From: CAYZPB01 sp964480445
Lineage (GTDB): Bacteria > Bacillota > Bacilli > Tepidibacillales > Tepidibacillaceae
NCBI GenBank assembly: GCA_964480445.1
Contig: CAYZPB010000026.1
Span: 1 to 13,890, forward strand
Reading direction: 5' to 3'
DNA length: 13,890 bases
How positions within the stretch are numbered: the first letter of the stretch is position 1; every line of letters starts with the position of its first letter. Shown here one piece after another: positions 1-7,279 of this stretch. A program made the position numbers and the translations under genes. Below the pieces are notes generated by a model. That model was not told where the DNA came from. It did not search any database and saw only the letters and a program-made list of their open reading frames with translations.

Positions 1-2525
1 ATCTCAGCTTCAGCCCCCAGCGGGTGCTCCTTATAATTGTTAATAAACTGAATTAGCTCAATCAGTTTAATTGGCGCGTCTGGTCTAAAGGTATAGTCAT
101 CGTAACCGTCAATCAATCCGCGTTCGTAATAGTCAAGAATAATATCCTGCGCATAGTGATCAGTAATATCAATAAAGTTGCCCTTAAGTGTAGTAATGTT
201 CAGCTTGAGATTATATTTTACCCGCTTATTATCCGAACAGTTCAATCTGACGTAAGAAATTCCCTCATCAAAGATTCTAACATCGGCAAATTCTGATAAG
301 TGATGTTTCTCCACTACATTAAACTCTTTATCATAAAGAACCAATGTAAGGTCGCTGGCAGCATCAAGTTCCACAGCGACATAGGTGCGTCCCTCTGCTT
401 TTAATCCATACCAGTCATAATCGTCAACATCGGTAATTGCGCTTGTGATAACGTGTACTGAACGATCCAGTTGCTTAGCTTGCAGGGCCGTATTATTTGG
501 TCCTTGTTTATTCTCTTGATCAGCTTCAAAAAATAATTCAAGTTCGTACTCTCTGTTGGTTACATTGTTATTGTAATCGTAGACACGAATTAAATATTCC
601 CCTGGTTGGGCCTTGATTGAACCAAACTCTGCCCCGCCGGAACTATTCATGTCAAAGAGCTCGCCACTGCTACCCATTCGTTGTAGATACAAAACTGGGT
701 CCACTCGATTGCTATCAACGCGTACTTCTGCGGCCAGTGTTCCGCTTTTGTCAATATTGATGCGGTACCAGTCATCGTCATTTCGCTTGCTAAAGGTAGC
801 GGTGATAACTTCACTAATATTCTTGATTTTGTAAGCATTCCACGGGCGATCGTTATTCTCATATTTATCATGATAAATGCTGTAATCGCTGATTATGCTG
901 TAATTAATCGGCCTATCAAGTACACCAGCTAAATTATTAGGCGGTTGCGGATAACTAATTTTAATATAATATCGGTCGGCCGCCAGTTCAGCGTTCAGTG
1001 TCTCGGACCTTTGCAGCCTCCAGCTGTGTGCTGGTTTCACATTATCGCTTTCATCTGTTTGCAGCTGCATTACCTGTTCATTTGTATAAAGCTCCAGCCA
1101 TAGATCATTAGATAGACGGCGTTCCAAGATTAAGTCAAGTTCAATGTTACCAGCGTGCGGCAAAGTAAAATAGAACCAGTCCGGCTCATCATATTTGGAA
1201 AGCCTAGCATCAAAATGGCTCCCACGCGGGAAGGGGTATGCCTGATAGCTCTCTTGATTAGGTCGATAGCCATCACGTAATAATTCAGGATCGAAGTCTA
1301 GTGCCGCTTCAAAGTTGATCCGACCATAGCCGGTCCGCTCATTCCAGTCCTGGTTGCCAATTTTGTCTGCAGAAAAACGAATTATATCCGCTATCTCTTT
1401 CACTGTGAGTGTTGGGTGCTCTTGCATCAGAACCGCAGCTAAAGCAGCAACCTGAGGAGCTGCAACTGAGGTTCCTGATGTTGTAGTATAACTATTATTT
1501 AAATGAGTGGTGTAGATTGACTCCCCTGGAGCAACAACATCGATTTGCTGTCCATAATTAGAGTAGTCAGCATAGCTACCATCACGATTAACAGCACCGA
1601 CACCGATAACATTCGGAAGCGCTGCTGGATAATTGATTTCTAAAGATTTATTACCAACTGCTGCGATAATTAAAACACCTTGGTCGTAAGCGTAATCAAC
1701 TGCTTCAGCTATAAATGGTGTATAAACCGATTCACCGGAAGCAATTACAATTAGATCAGCCCCATTATCTACTGCATAGCGGATTCCTTGTCCCACATAG
1801 AAAGAGTCGCTTTTGCCCTCAGCATCAAGAATTTTAATAGGCATTAATTTAACCTTAGAGACAATACCACTGATTCCAATTGAATTGTTAGTTTGAGCAG
1901 CAATGATACCCGCTACATTGGTTCCGTGCCCATTGTCATCCATTGCTGTTGCAACGTTGTCTAAGATATTGTAGCCAGGTAGCACTCTGCCTAGTAAATC
2001 TGGATGGTTATAGTCAATACCGGTGTCAAGAACGGCAATAGTAATCTCGCGTTCATACTCCTTTTGCCAGGCAGCCTGCGCATTGATCTGCTCTAAATAA
2101 TATTGTTCCCCATAGTAGCGATCATTGGGCAAGGCCGAAATACTGCAGGCTGTATTAGGCTGTATATATTCAATTCGCGGATCATTCTGCCACTGAGTAA
2201 TCCACTCGTCTATATTAATTTCATCGTTTAATTTGATTCTAGTAATCTGTTGTTCTGGAAGCCAGTTAAGAATTGTCGCTTGTTCTTCAATCTGAGTTGC
2301 GTAATCATTACGCCACTTTATTATCCATTCATTGTTAACGTTTGAGTCCTTGCCAATGTCGGCAGTCTGCTCCATGTTCCCCGTTGTCTTTAAATTAAAC
2401 TCTGTTAGTTGCGGATTATCCTCTAGTTGCGAACTATCGTCAGAGGCGTTCATTACAAAAGCTAAAGGCAAAGCCAAAATAAGCCCCATCACTGCAATCG
2501 AAATTATAATTTTTAGCGCTTTCAT
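1..2525 (-). CDS. Secreted subtilisin-family (S8) serine protease with PPC-like domains and SLH domain, 3' end outside window
   Basis: Open frame without a stop from the ATG at 2525 to the window edge, about 841 codons; the C-terminus is missing. The start is supported by GAGGTGGG at 2536-2529. Residues 1-25 look like a signal peptide (basic start, hydrophobic core), followed by a propeptide-like stretch to about residue 140. The catalytic domain (about 155-400) shows the full S8 set: Asp167 in VLDTGID, His200 in NGHGT, oxyanion Asn292 in AAVGN and Ser353 in SGTSVAAP. Three beta-rich segments resembling PPC (pre-peptidase C-terminal) domains follow, starting near residues 443, 553 and 675; each has a DW(F/Y) motif near its start. 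An SLH repeat starts at 784 (FIDITDHYA, GLIDGY, TFRPD). SLH proteins normally carry three repeats, so about 100 or more residues probably lie beyond the edge. Likely role: surface-bound or secreted protein degradation; the substrate is unknown. Oddities: the substrate-binding strand reads IASGE where SLG is usual, and the SLH TRAE motif reads KLIE. Confidence 0.93.
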   Translation of the reverse strand, partial: MKALKIIISIAVMGLILALPLAFVMNASDDSSQLEDNPQLTEFNLKTTGNMEQTADIGKDSNVNNEWIIKWRNDYATQIEEQATILNWLPEQQITRIKLNDEINIDEWITQWQNDPRIEYIQPNTACSISALPNDRYYGEQYYLEQINAQAAWQKEYEREITIAVLDTGIDYNHPDLLGRVLPGYNILDNVATAMDDNGHGTNVAGIIAAQTNNSIGISGIVSKVKLMPIKILDAEGKSDSFYVGQGIRYAVDNGADLIVIASGESVYTPFIAEAVDYAYDQGVLIIAAVGNKSLEINYPAALPNVIGVGAVNRDGSYADYSNYGQQIDVVAPGESIYTTHLNNSYTTTSGTSVAAPQVAALAAVLMQEHPTLTVKEIADIIRFSADKIGNQDWNERTGYGRINFEAALDFDPELLRDGYRPNQESYQAYPFPRGSHFDARLSKYDEPDWFYFTLPHAGNIELDLILERRLSNDLWLELYTNEQVMQLQTDESDNVKPAHSWRLQRSETLNAELAADRYYIKISYPQPPNNLAGVLDRPINYSIISDYSIYHDKYENNDRPWNAYKIKNISEVITATFSKRNDDDWYRINIDKSGTLAAEVRVDSNRVDPVLYLQRMGSSGELFDMNSSGGAEFGSIKAQPGEYLIRVYDYNNNVTNREYELELFFEADQENKQGPNNTALQAKQLDRSVHVITSAITDVDDYDWYGLKAEGRTYVAVELDAASDLTLVLYDKEFNVVEKHHLSEFADVRIFDEGISYVRLNCSDNKRVKYNLKLNITTLKGNFIDITDHYAQDIILDYYERGLIDGYDDYTFRPDAPIKLIELIQFINNYKEHPLGAEAE

Positions 2526-2528
2526 CTG

Positions 2529-2536
2529 CCCACCTC
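2529..2536 (-). promoter_or_regulatory. Ribosome binding site that fixes the S8 protease start
   Basis: GAGGTGGG lies 3 nt upstream of the ATG at 2525 (AGGTGG core), followed directly by a lysine-containing hydrophobic signal peptide. This decides the start of a gene that is open at its other end. Confidence 0.6.
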
Positions 2537-2554
2537 ATTTTATTCCTAAGCTAT

Positions 2555-2563
2555 ATTGTATCA
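2555..2563 (-). promoter_or_regulatory. Extended -10 promoter candidate for the S8 protease gene
   Basis: On the minus strand TG-A-TACAAT is an extended -10 element (TG at 2563-2562, hexamer 2560-2555). A start of transcription near 2548 would leave a leader of about 23 nt containing the ribosome binding site. No good -35 hexamer sits at 16-18 bp; the extended TG can compensate for that. Inferred from sequence only. Confidence 0.45.
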
Positions 2564-2616
2564 TATGAAAAATTAGTAAATGAGAGTTTGCTGCCGTTAA
2601 ACCCCGTTAGTTCCAC

Positions 2617-4002
2617 TTAATGCTGATAAATATTAATTAGGTCATCCTTTTTAACCGCAATTAGGGAAGGAACTAGCGCATTTAGTTGCTCAACTGGGAG
2701 ATAAGAAACACCGTTTCGAATCATCAACCCACCGTCCTGCTGAGTCAATTCTACCCGGTCATTTCCAATTTGTAAGGAAACAGTTTTTTTCAATGAATTC
2801 CAAGAAATTGAACCCCTAAAATAATTGCTCAAATCTCTTAGTGCTATATAATCACGCTCATTGCCCTGAATCCAGCCTACCCCTTTTTTGGGGCTATAAC
2901 CGATCATCTTGTCTGCTTGATTCAAATAAAGTTGAGCATATTCTAGTTGCTTGTCATAATCACTAATCTCAATATCTGGTGTAACGCCAACACCATCCAC
3001 TTTATTTTTGTGGGCAGATAAATATTCATTGACCGTTAATTTAAGATAACCACCGCTATTTAATGATAATATATGTTGAACAGTCCCTTTACCATAGCTA
3101 GTTGTGCCGATAACAACGGCCTTGTTATATTCTTTCAAAGCTGCGGCTAGTATTTCGGACGCCGATGCGGAACCCGCATTAATTAGTAAGACTGTTGGTA
3201 ATTGCCAATCAACGCCATTAGTGATGGAATAGATAGTTTCATTGCCGGCATTGTCGCGTGCGTGGACAATTGGTCCCTCTTTAATAAACTGCTTAGAGAC
3301 GTTAATAACAGCATTTAGATAACCACCTGGGTTATCGCGCAAATCTATAATCAGTTTCGTCATCCCTTGCTTACTTAGCAGAGCAAGTTCGTTTGCAATC
3401 TCTTGCTCAACGGTTGAGCTAAAGGTGTTAATCTGCAAGTAACCAGTTTGGTCAGCTAGTAACTCGGAAGCAACGGCTGGTATATGAACCAGTGCTCGTT
3501 TGATAGTAAAATCAAGTAGCTTATCGCCCCGTTTAATCGTCAATTTAAGCGAGCTGCCAGCTTCGCCGCGAATTAATAAGGAGACTTCTTCCGTGCTCTT
3601 ATTTTTAAGATTCACTCCATCAACGCTAATTAATTTATCATAGGCTTTTAAACCGGCATTCTCAGCTGGAGACCCTTTGATTGTCGATTGTACCTCTACA
3701 TACTCATCTACTTGCAAAATATAGATGCCGATTCCTGCGAAGTCACCATCAATTCGTTCAATATACTTTCTATATTCTTCATCTGTAAAAAAGACTGTAT
3801 GCGGATCATCTAATTCTTCAATCATGCCTTTGATTGCACCTTGCCTAAGGCTTTCATCACTTATATTGCTAAGATGCTGATCCTTTAATAGATCATAAAT
3901 CTCCATAATTGGATCATAATATGTACTCTCGGCTGCAGCTACAGAAAATGGCGCCAATAGTATTAGTGCAGCTGTTAGGATAATAATTAAAATTCTTTTC
4001 AT
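2617..4002 (-). CDS. Secreted S41 C-terminal processing peptidase with PDZ and stalk-like domain
   Basis: A 461-residue protein of the CtpA/CtpB (S41A) family, which cleaves exported proteins near their C-termini outside the membrane. Residues 1-24 form a signal peptide ending near AAAE. A helical N-terminal part (25-85) leads to a PDZ domain (about 86-165; FAGIGI, SPAENAGLKAYDKLISVDG). The protease core spans about 175-345. By alignment to CtpB spacing the Ser-Lys-Gln triad is Ser280 in GSASASE, Lys305 and Gln309 in YGKGTVQ. The NPGG motif is at 224-227. After the family's usual end (GVGVTPDI, about 343) the protein continues for about 100 residues. That tail contains ERDYIALRDLSNYF, ISWNSLKKTVSL and NGVSYLPVEQL, typical of copper-amine-oxidase N-terminal-like stalk domains in Gram-positive surface proteins. 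The start has GGAGG 8 nt upstream. It lies 129 nt after nuoN and 91 nt before the S8 protease, with no clear terminator between the two proteases, so they may share a transcript. Substrate unknown. Confidence 0.93.
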   Translation of the reverse strand: MKRILIIILTAALILLAPFSVAAAESTYYDPIMEIYDLLKDQHLSNISDESLRQGAIKGMIEELDDPHTVFFTDEEYRKYIERIDGDFAGIGIYILQVDEYVEVQSTIKGSPAENAGLKAYDKLISVDGVNLKNKSTEEVSLLIRGEAGSSLKLTIKRGDKLLDFTIKRALVHIPAVASELLADQTGYLQINTFSSTVEQEIANELALLSKQGMTKLIIDLRDNPGGYLNAVINVSKQFIKEGPIVHARDNAGNETIYSITNGVDWQLPTVLLINAGSASASEILAAALKEYNKAVVIGTTSYGKGTVQHILSLNSGGYLKLTVNEYLSAHKNKVDGVGVTPDIEISDYDKQLEYAQLYLNQADKMIGYSPKKGVGWIQGNERDYIALRDLSNYFRGSISWNSLKKTVSLQIGNDRVELTQQDGGLMIRNGVSYLPVEQLNALVPSLIAVKKDDLINIYQH

Positions 4003-4029
4003 CGATCTCGCCTCCGGGCCTTTTTTCTA

Positions 4030-4057
4030 ATTTTACACTATTTGACATAAAAGTCCA
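4030..4057 (-). promoter_or_regulatory. Possible promoter for the S41 protease gene
   Basis: On the minus strand TGGACT (4057-4052, four of six matches to TTGACA) lies 16 bp before TAAAAT (4035-4030, five of six matches to TATAAT). The predicted start is about 20 nt ahead of the ATG at 4002, with GGAGG in the leader. The -35 element overlaps the distal arm of the hairpin at 4053-4080. Weak evidence; consensus matching only. Confidence 0.3.
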
Positions 4058-4080
4058 CTCTAACAAGAGCTAGAGTGGAC
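4049..4080 (-). terminator. Hairpin terminator candidate after nuoN
   Basis: A perfect 10-bp inverted repeat (GTCCACTCTA at 4053-4062 and its complement at 4071-4080) with an 8-nt loop. On the minus strand it is followed by only four T residues and then ATGTCAAAT. It sits 51 nt after the nuoN stop and ahead of the S41 gene, the expected place for the end of the nuo transcript. The T run is short, so termination may be partial. On the plus strand there is no T run. Confidence 0.6.
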
Positions 4081-4100
4081 CATCTAATAAGCTATCTTAT

Positions 4101-4114
4101 AGATTATCTAATCT
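4101..4114. repeat. Small AT-rich palindrome between nuoN and the hairpin
   Basis: AGATTA-TC-TAATCT, a 6-bp perfect inverted repeat with a 2-bp centre, in the nuoN 3' region. It could be an operator-like site, part of the transcript end, or chance in AT-rich DNA. No function is assigned. Confidence 0.25.
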
Positions 4115-4131
4115 TTATAACCAGCTGTCCC

Positions 4132-5691
4132 TTACCATTTCCAGTCAAAACCACTACCAATATCGAAGATATCCGTAAAGATAAAGTTATTGTTAAGGAA
4201 ATCGTAGAGCACGTTCGGGAAAAGACCAAGTAGGAATGTTAGTAAGAACAGTACGAGCACCAAAGCTTGAACTGTTTTACCAATTTTCATTTTAGCCTCC
4301 GTTGTACCAGGTCGCATATACATCTGCTTAACAATTCTGAAGTAGTAGAAGTAAGAAATTATACTGGTAACAACGATTATCCCTGCTAGTACAAAACCAT
4401 CGACTGAAATTGCGCTGATGAAAATATTCAGCTTCGCAATAAAGCCAATCGTAATCGGCAAGCCTGCAAGTGAAAGCAGGAAAAATGTCATTGCAATTGC
4501 TAGTAGCGGACTGCGGTGGTACAAACCACGAAATGATGTAATATCATCATGACCGGAATCACGTGTAACCACTGTCACAATTGCAAAAGCGCCAAGGTTC
4601 ATTATCAAGTATGCGGCTAGATAAAAGATGATATTTGTCAGACTTAGGTCGATAAACTGAATACCAATCATAGTCGCAAGTGGTACTAGAATGTAACCCG
4701 CCTGAGCTACACTTGAGTAAGCAAGTAGTCGCTTAACATTGGTCTGTAATAGTGCAACAACATTACCAATAATCATTGTTAAGCTAGCTAAGACCGCAAA
4801 GATAATTATCATTTCATCATAGAATAAGAAGCGATACTGGTCTACTCCATTTATAGTGTCGATTCCAGTTGCTAAGAGGCCAAAAATCGTCAGGAAAACT
4901 CTGATAATAATTACAAAACCCGCAGCCTTAGAAACTACAGATAAGAATGCAGTTATCGGCGTTGGCGCCCCTTCGTAAACATCTGGTGCCCACATATAAG
5001 ATGGGACAATTGTAATTTTGTAACTAAGGCCAATAAACATCAAGATAAAGCCAAAGTAGACAAAGAATTCATAGCCACTATGGAAAGCGAGCGGCAGCCT
5101 TTCAGCAATTACAAACAAGTTGGTTGAACCTGTTAATCCATAAATAAAGGATGCTCCGTAAATAAAGACTGCTGAAGAGACTGACCCAGTAATAACAAAC
5201 TTAAAGGCTGACTCGTTAGACTTAAGATGTTTTTTGCGCAGGGCTACAAGAATATAGGTCGAGAAACTTAGTAACTCTAAGCCAATATAGAGCGTGATTA
5301 GATCTGCTGAAGAAGCCATGACCATAGCGCCCATTACAGCAGTTAATAGCAAGTAGTAGTATTCGCCCTCGTTCTCGACTCCATCCTCCTTCACGGTGCC
5401 AATCGACATCAGAAAGACTGTCAAGGTTCCAAGCAGGAAAATTATTTTGAAAAGACTGCCAAAGCTATCAACGCGGTAGGTATTATTTAATAAATACTCA
5501 ACCTCTGTTAGCTGCAATTGCATAGATGTGAAATACAAAGCAATCACTACGCCAAGCACTGCAGTCCAACCGAGATAGATGCGATTAATCTTTTCGGGTA
5601 GGAAGAGATCAGCAAAAATGAGTATTATTACAACGATTGCGATTGTGAATTCAGGGGCCATCAGTCCCCAGTTCAATTCATATAAATTCAT
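4132..5691 (-). CDS. nuoN: NADH-quinone oxidoreductase-like (complex I) subunit N
   Basis: An antiporter-like membrane subunit of complex I, 519 residues with about 14 transmembrane helices; one of three subunits thought to translocate protons. Numbering from the ATG at 5691, the key charged residues are present: Glu139 in GLELLSF (TM5), Lys225 in SYKITIVP (TM7), Lys255 in VVSKAAGF (TM8) and Lys420 in IGFIAK (TM12). The signature APDVYEGAPTP follows TM7. I prefer the ATG at 5691 over the upstream ATG at 5712: GGGGAGG (5706-5700) lies 8 nt before it, and MNLYELNW begins like other NuoN proteins. The upstream start would overlap nuoM by 17 nt. Last gene of the nuo operon, followed by a hairpin. 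Confidence 0.97.
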   Translation of the reverse strand: MNLYELNWGLMAPEFTIAIVVIILIFADLFLPEKINRIYLGWTAVLGVVIALYFTSMQLQLTEVEYLLNNTYRVDSFGSLFKIIFLLGTLTVFLMSIGTVKEDGVENEGEYYYLLLTAVMGAMVMASSADLITLYIGLELLSFSTYILVALRKKHLKSNESAFKFVITGSVSSAVFIYGASFIYGLTGSTNLFVIAERLPLAFHSGYEFFVYFGFILMFIGLSYKITIVPSYMWAPDVYEGAPTPITAFLSVVSKAAGFVIIIRVFLTIFGLLATGIDTINGVDQYRFLFYDEMIIIFAVLASLTMIIGNVVALLQTNVKRLLAYSSVAQAGYILVPLATMIGIQFIDLSLTNIIFYLAAYLIMNLGAFAIVTVVTRDSGHDDITSFRGLYHRSPLLAIAMTFFLLSLAGLPITIGFIAKLNIFISAISVDGFVLAGIIVVTSIISYFYYFRIVKQMYMRPGTTEAKMKIGKTVQALVLVLFLLTFLLGLFPNVLYDFLNNNFIFTDIFDIGSGFDWKW

Positions 5692-5695
5692 TCGA

Positions 5696-7279
5696 CTAAC
5701 CTCCCCACACATTCAGTAGCATCTGAATTGTTGCCTGTAATGGTTCGGCAAGCAATGCAGGATAGACACCGATTAATATTGACAATCCGATTAAAGCAAT
5801 CAGAGGTATAACCTCGATTGAGCGAACATCATTCGTTCCTTGCAAAACCGCAGTTGTTTCACCAAAGTTGATTTTCATTGCTGCACGCAATAGATAGGCG
5901 GTCGTTACTATCAGACCGAACACACTAATTGCGGCAAACACAGGGAATCCTTTAAAGAGACCTAGGAAGACCAAGAACTCACTAATAAATCCTGACATTC
6001 CCGGCAATCCTAAGGAAGCGAGTGCAGTTGTTAAAAGGATACCACTGAGAAATGGCATTGTTTTGGCCATTCCGCCGAGATCGGCAAACTTGGTGGTGCC
6101 AACGCGATTGTAGATAACCCCAGCGATATAAAAGAATAGCGCTGAGAGCAGTCCATGCGATACCATCTGAAAGATCGCACCTTGGAAGCCAAGTGAATTC
6201 ATTGCTCCAAGACCCAGCAGGATTATCCCCATATGCGAAATACTGGAGTAAACAATAACCATCTTAAAGTCCTTTTGGACAAAGGCTAGGAAACCACCAT
6301 AAAAGAGGTTAATTAATCCTAATATAATTATGAGTGACGCCAGTGTTGCTGTAACATGCGGGAAAAATGGATAGAGTATTCGGAATAATCCATATCCACC
6401 AATTTTCAAAAGTACGCCTGACAGAATCATGCTCATCGGTGCTGGCGCTTGATAGTGAACCCGCAAAATCCAGGAATGGAAGGGGAATAAAGGTATCTTG
6501 ATGCCAAAAGCTACAAGTAGCGCAAAGAACATCCCATATAAGAAGAAGTCACTAAAGGGCTCAATACCATTCATTGCCGATAACACATAATAAGGCGAAC
6601 TTGGATCTGTTAAATTATAAACGATTGTCTGAATATCACTTGTAAAGACCATCATATTATTAATGTAAGTAGCGCCCGCATTCATAATAATTGCAACAAA
6701 AGCTACTAGCATGATAATCGACGCTAATCCATTGTAAAGTAAGAAGGTAAAGGCAGCGTTCTCGCGTTTCTCTAACCCCCAGATACCTACTAGGAAAAAC
6801 ATCGTAACTAATGTGATTTCAAAAAAGATAAAGAATAAGAATAAATTCTGTGCTAAGAAAATCCCGTATAAACCAACCTGCATGATTGCAAATATTATGA
6901 AATATTCTTTCCAGCGTTTTTTAATCATGTTGGCTGCTGCAATCGCTGACATCGAAGCAATAATTGTTGATAAGAGCAATAATGCTATCGCCAAACCGTC
7001 AGCTCCTAGTGCATAGCGGAATTCAATTATCGAATTTCCATTAATGTCATCACTAGTTAATGGAATCTCAATCCAGCGCATATCTTCAACATACTGCATA
7101 CTGCCTGTCGTTGTGTCAAAACCAATAAAAACTACCAGCGCTAAGATTAGTGCCACTATGGTTCCAAGTACAGCAATCAACTTAATCCAAGCGACGCGAT
7201 TGCTCGGTACAAAGGCGAGGATTAGCACAACTAACAATGGTGAGAAAACAATTATTGAAAGCAATCCGAAACTACCCAT
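5696..7279 (-). CDS. nuoM: Complex I subunit M (antiporter-like)
   Basis: A 527-residue membrane subunit with about 14 helices, homologous to Mrp antiporter subunits and thought to form one proton channel. Conserved charged residues are in place: Glu154 in FFEITLV (TM5), Lys261 in FGIKIPLFPFH (TM7), Lys292 in GVLLKIGGYG (TM8) and Glu434 in GFISEF (TM12). The loop after TM7 reads HSWILRVHYQAP (268-279), where most bacterial NuoM proteins have HTWLPDAH-x-x-AP; the usual Asp is Arg273. The loop between TM6 and TM7 (about 200-246) seems somewhat longer than in E. coli NuoM. The ATG at 7279 overlaps the nuoL stop as TAATG, suggesting translational coupling. nuoN follows 4 nt after its stop. Confidence 0.97.
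   Translation of the reverse strand: MGSFGLLSIIVFSPLLVVLILAFVPSNRVAWIKLIAVLGTIVALILALVVFIGFDTTTGSMQYVEDMRWIEIPLTSDDINGNSIIEFRYALGADGLAIALLLLSTIIASMSAIAAANMIKKRWKEYFIIFAIMQVGLYGIFLAQNLFLFFIFFEITLVTMFFLVGIWGLEKRENAAFTFLLYNGLASIIMLVAFVAIIMNAGATYINNMMVFTSDIQTIVYNLTDPSSPYYVLSAMNGIEPFSDFFLYGMFFALLVAFGIKIPLFPFHSWILRVHYQAPAPMSMILSGVLLKIGGYGLFRILYPFFPHVTATLASLIIILGLINLFYGGFLAFVQKDFKMVIVYSSISHMGIILLGLGAMNSLGFQGAIFQMVSHGLLSALFFYIAGVIYNRVGTTKFADLGGMAKTMPFLSGILLTTALASLGLPGMSGFISEFLVFLGLFKGFPVFAAISVFGLIVTTAYLLRAAMKINFGETTAVLQGTNDVRSIEVIPLIALIGLSILIGVYPALLAEPLQATIQMLLNVWGG
5700..5706 (-). promoter_or_regulatory. Ribosome binding site that fixes the nuoN start
   Basis: GGGGAGG lies at the very end of nuoM, overlapping its last codons, 8 nt before the ATG at 5691. 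It lies downstream of the alternative ATG at 5712, so it can only serve the shorter form. Confidence 0.7.

Noticed and set aside
613..834. Plus-strand open frame of 73 codons
   Set aside because: Lies wholly inside the S8 protease coding region, which shows clear domain homology throughout; the plus-strand translation has no recognisable features.
2332..2568. Plus-strand open frame of 78 codons at the 5' end of the S8 gene
   Set aside because: Antisense to the signal peptide and promoter region of the S8 gene; no ribosome binding site of note and no recognisable sequence.
2570..2616. Possible terminator between the S41 and S8 genes
   Set aside because: I could find no stable inverted repeat followed by a T run here, only short AT-rich sequence.
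4132..7279. nuoM and nuoN as Mrp-type Na+/H+ antiporter subunits (mrpA/mrpD)
   Set aside because: They are homologous families, but the order with nuoA-L and the presence of a separate NuoL with lateral helix fix them as complex I subunits.
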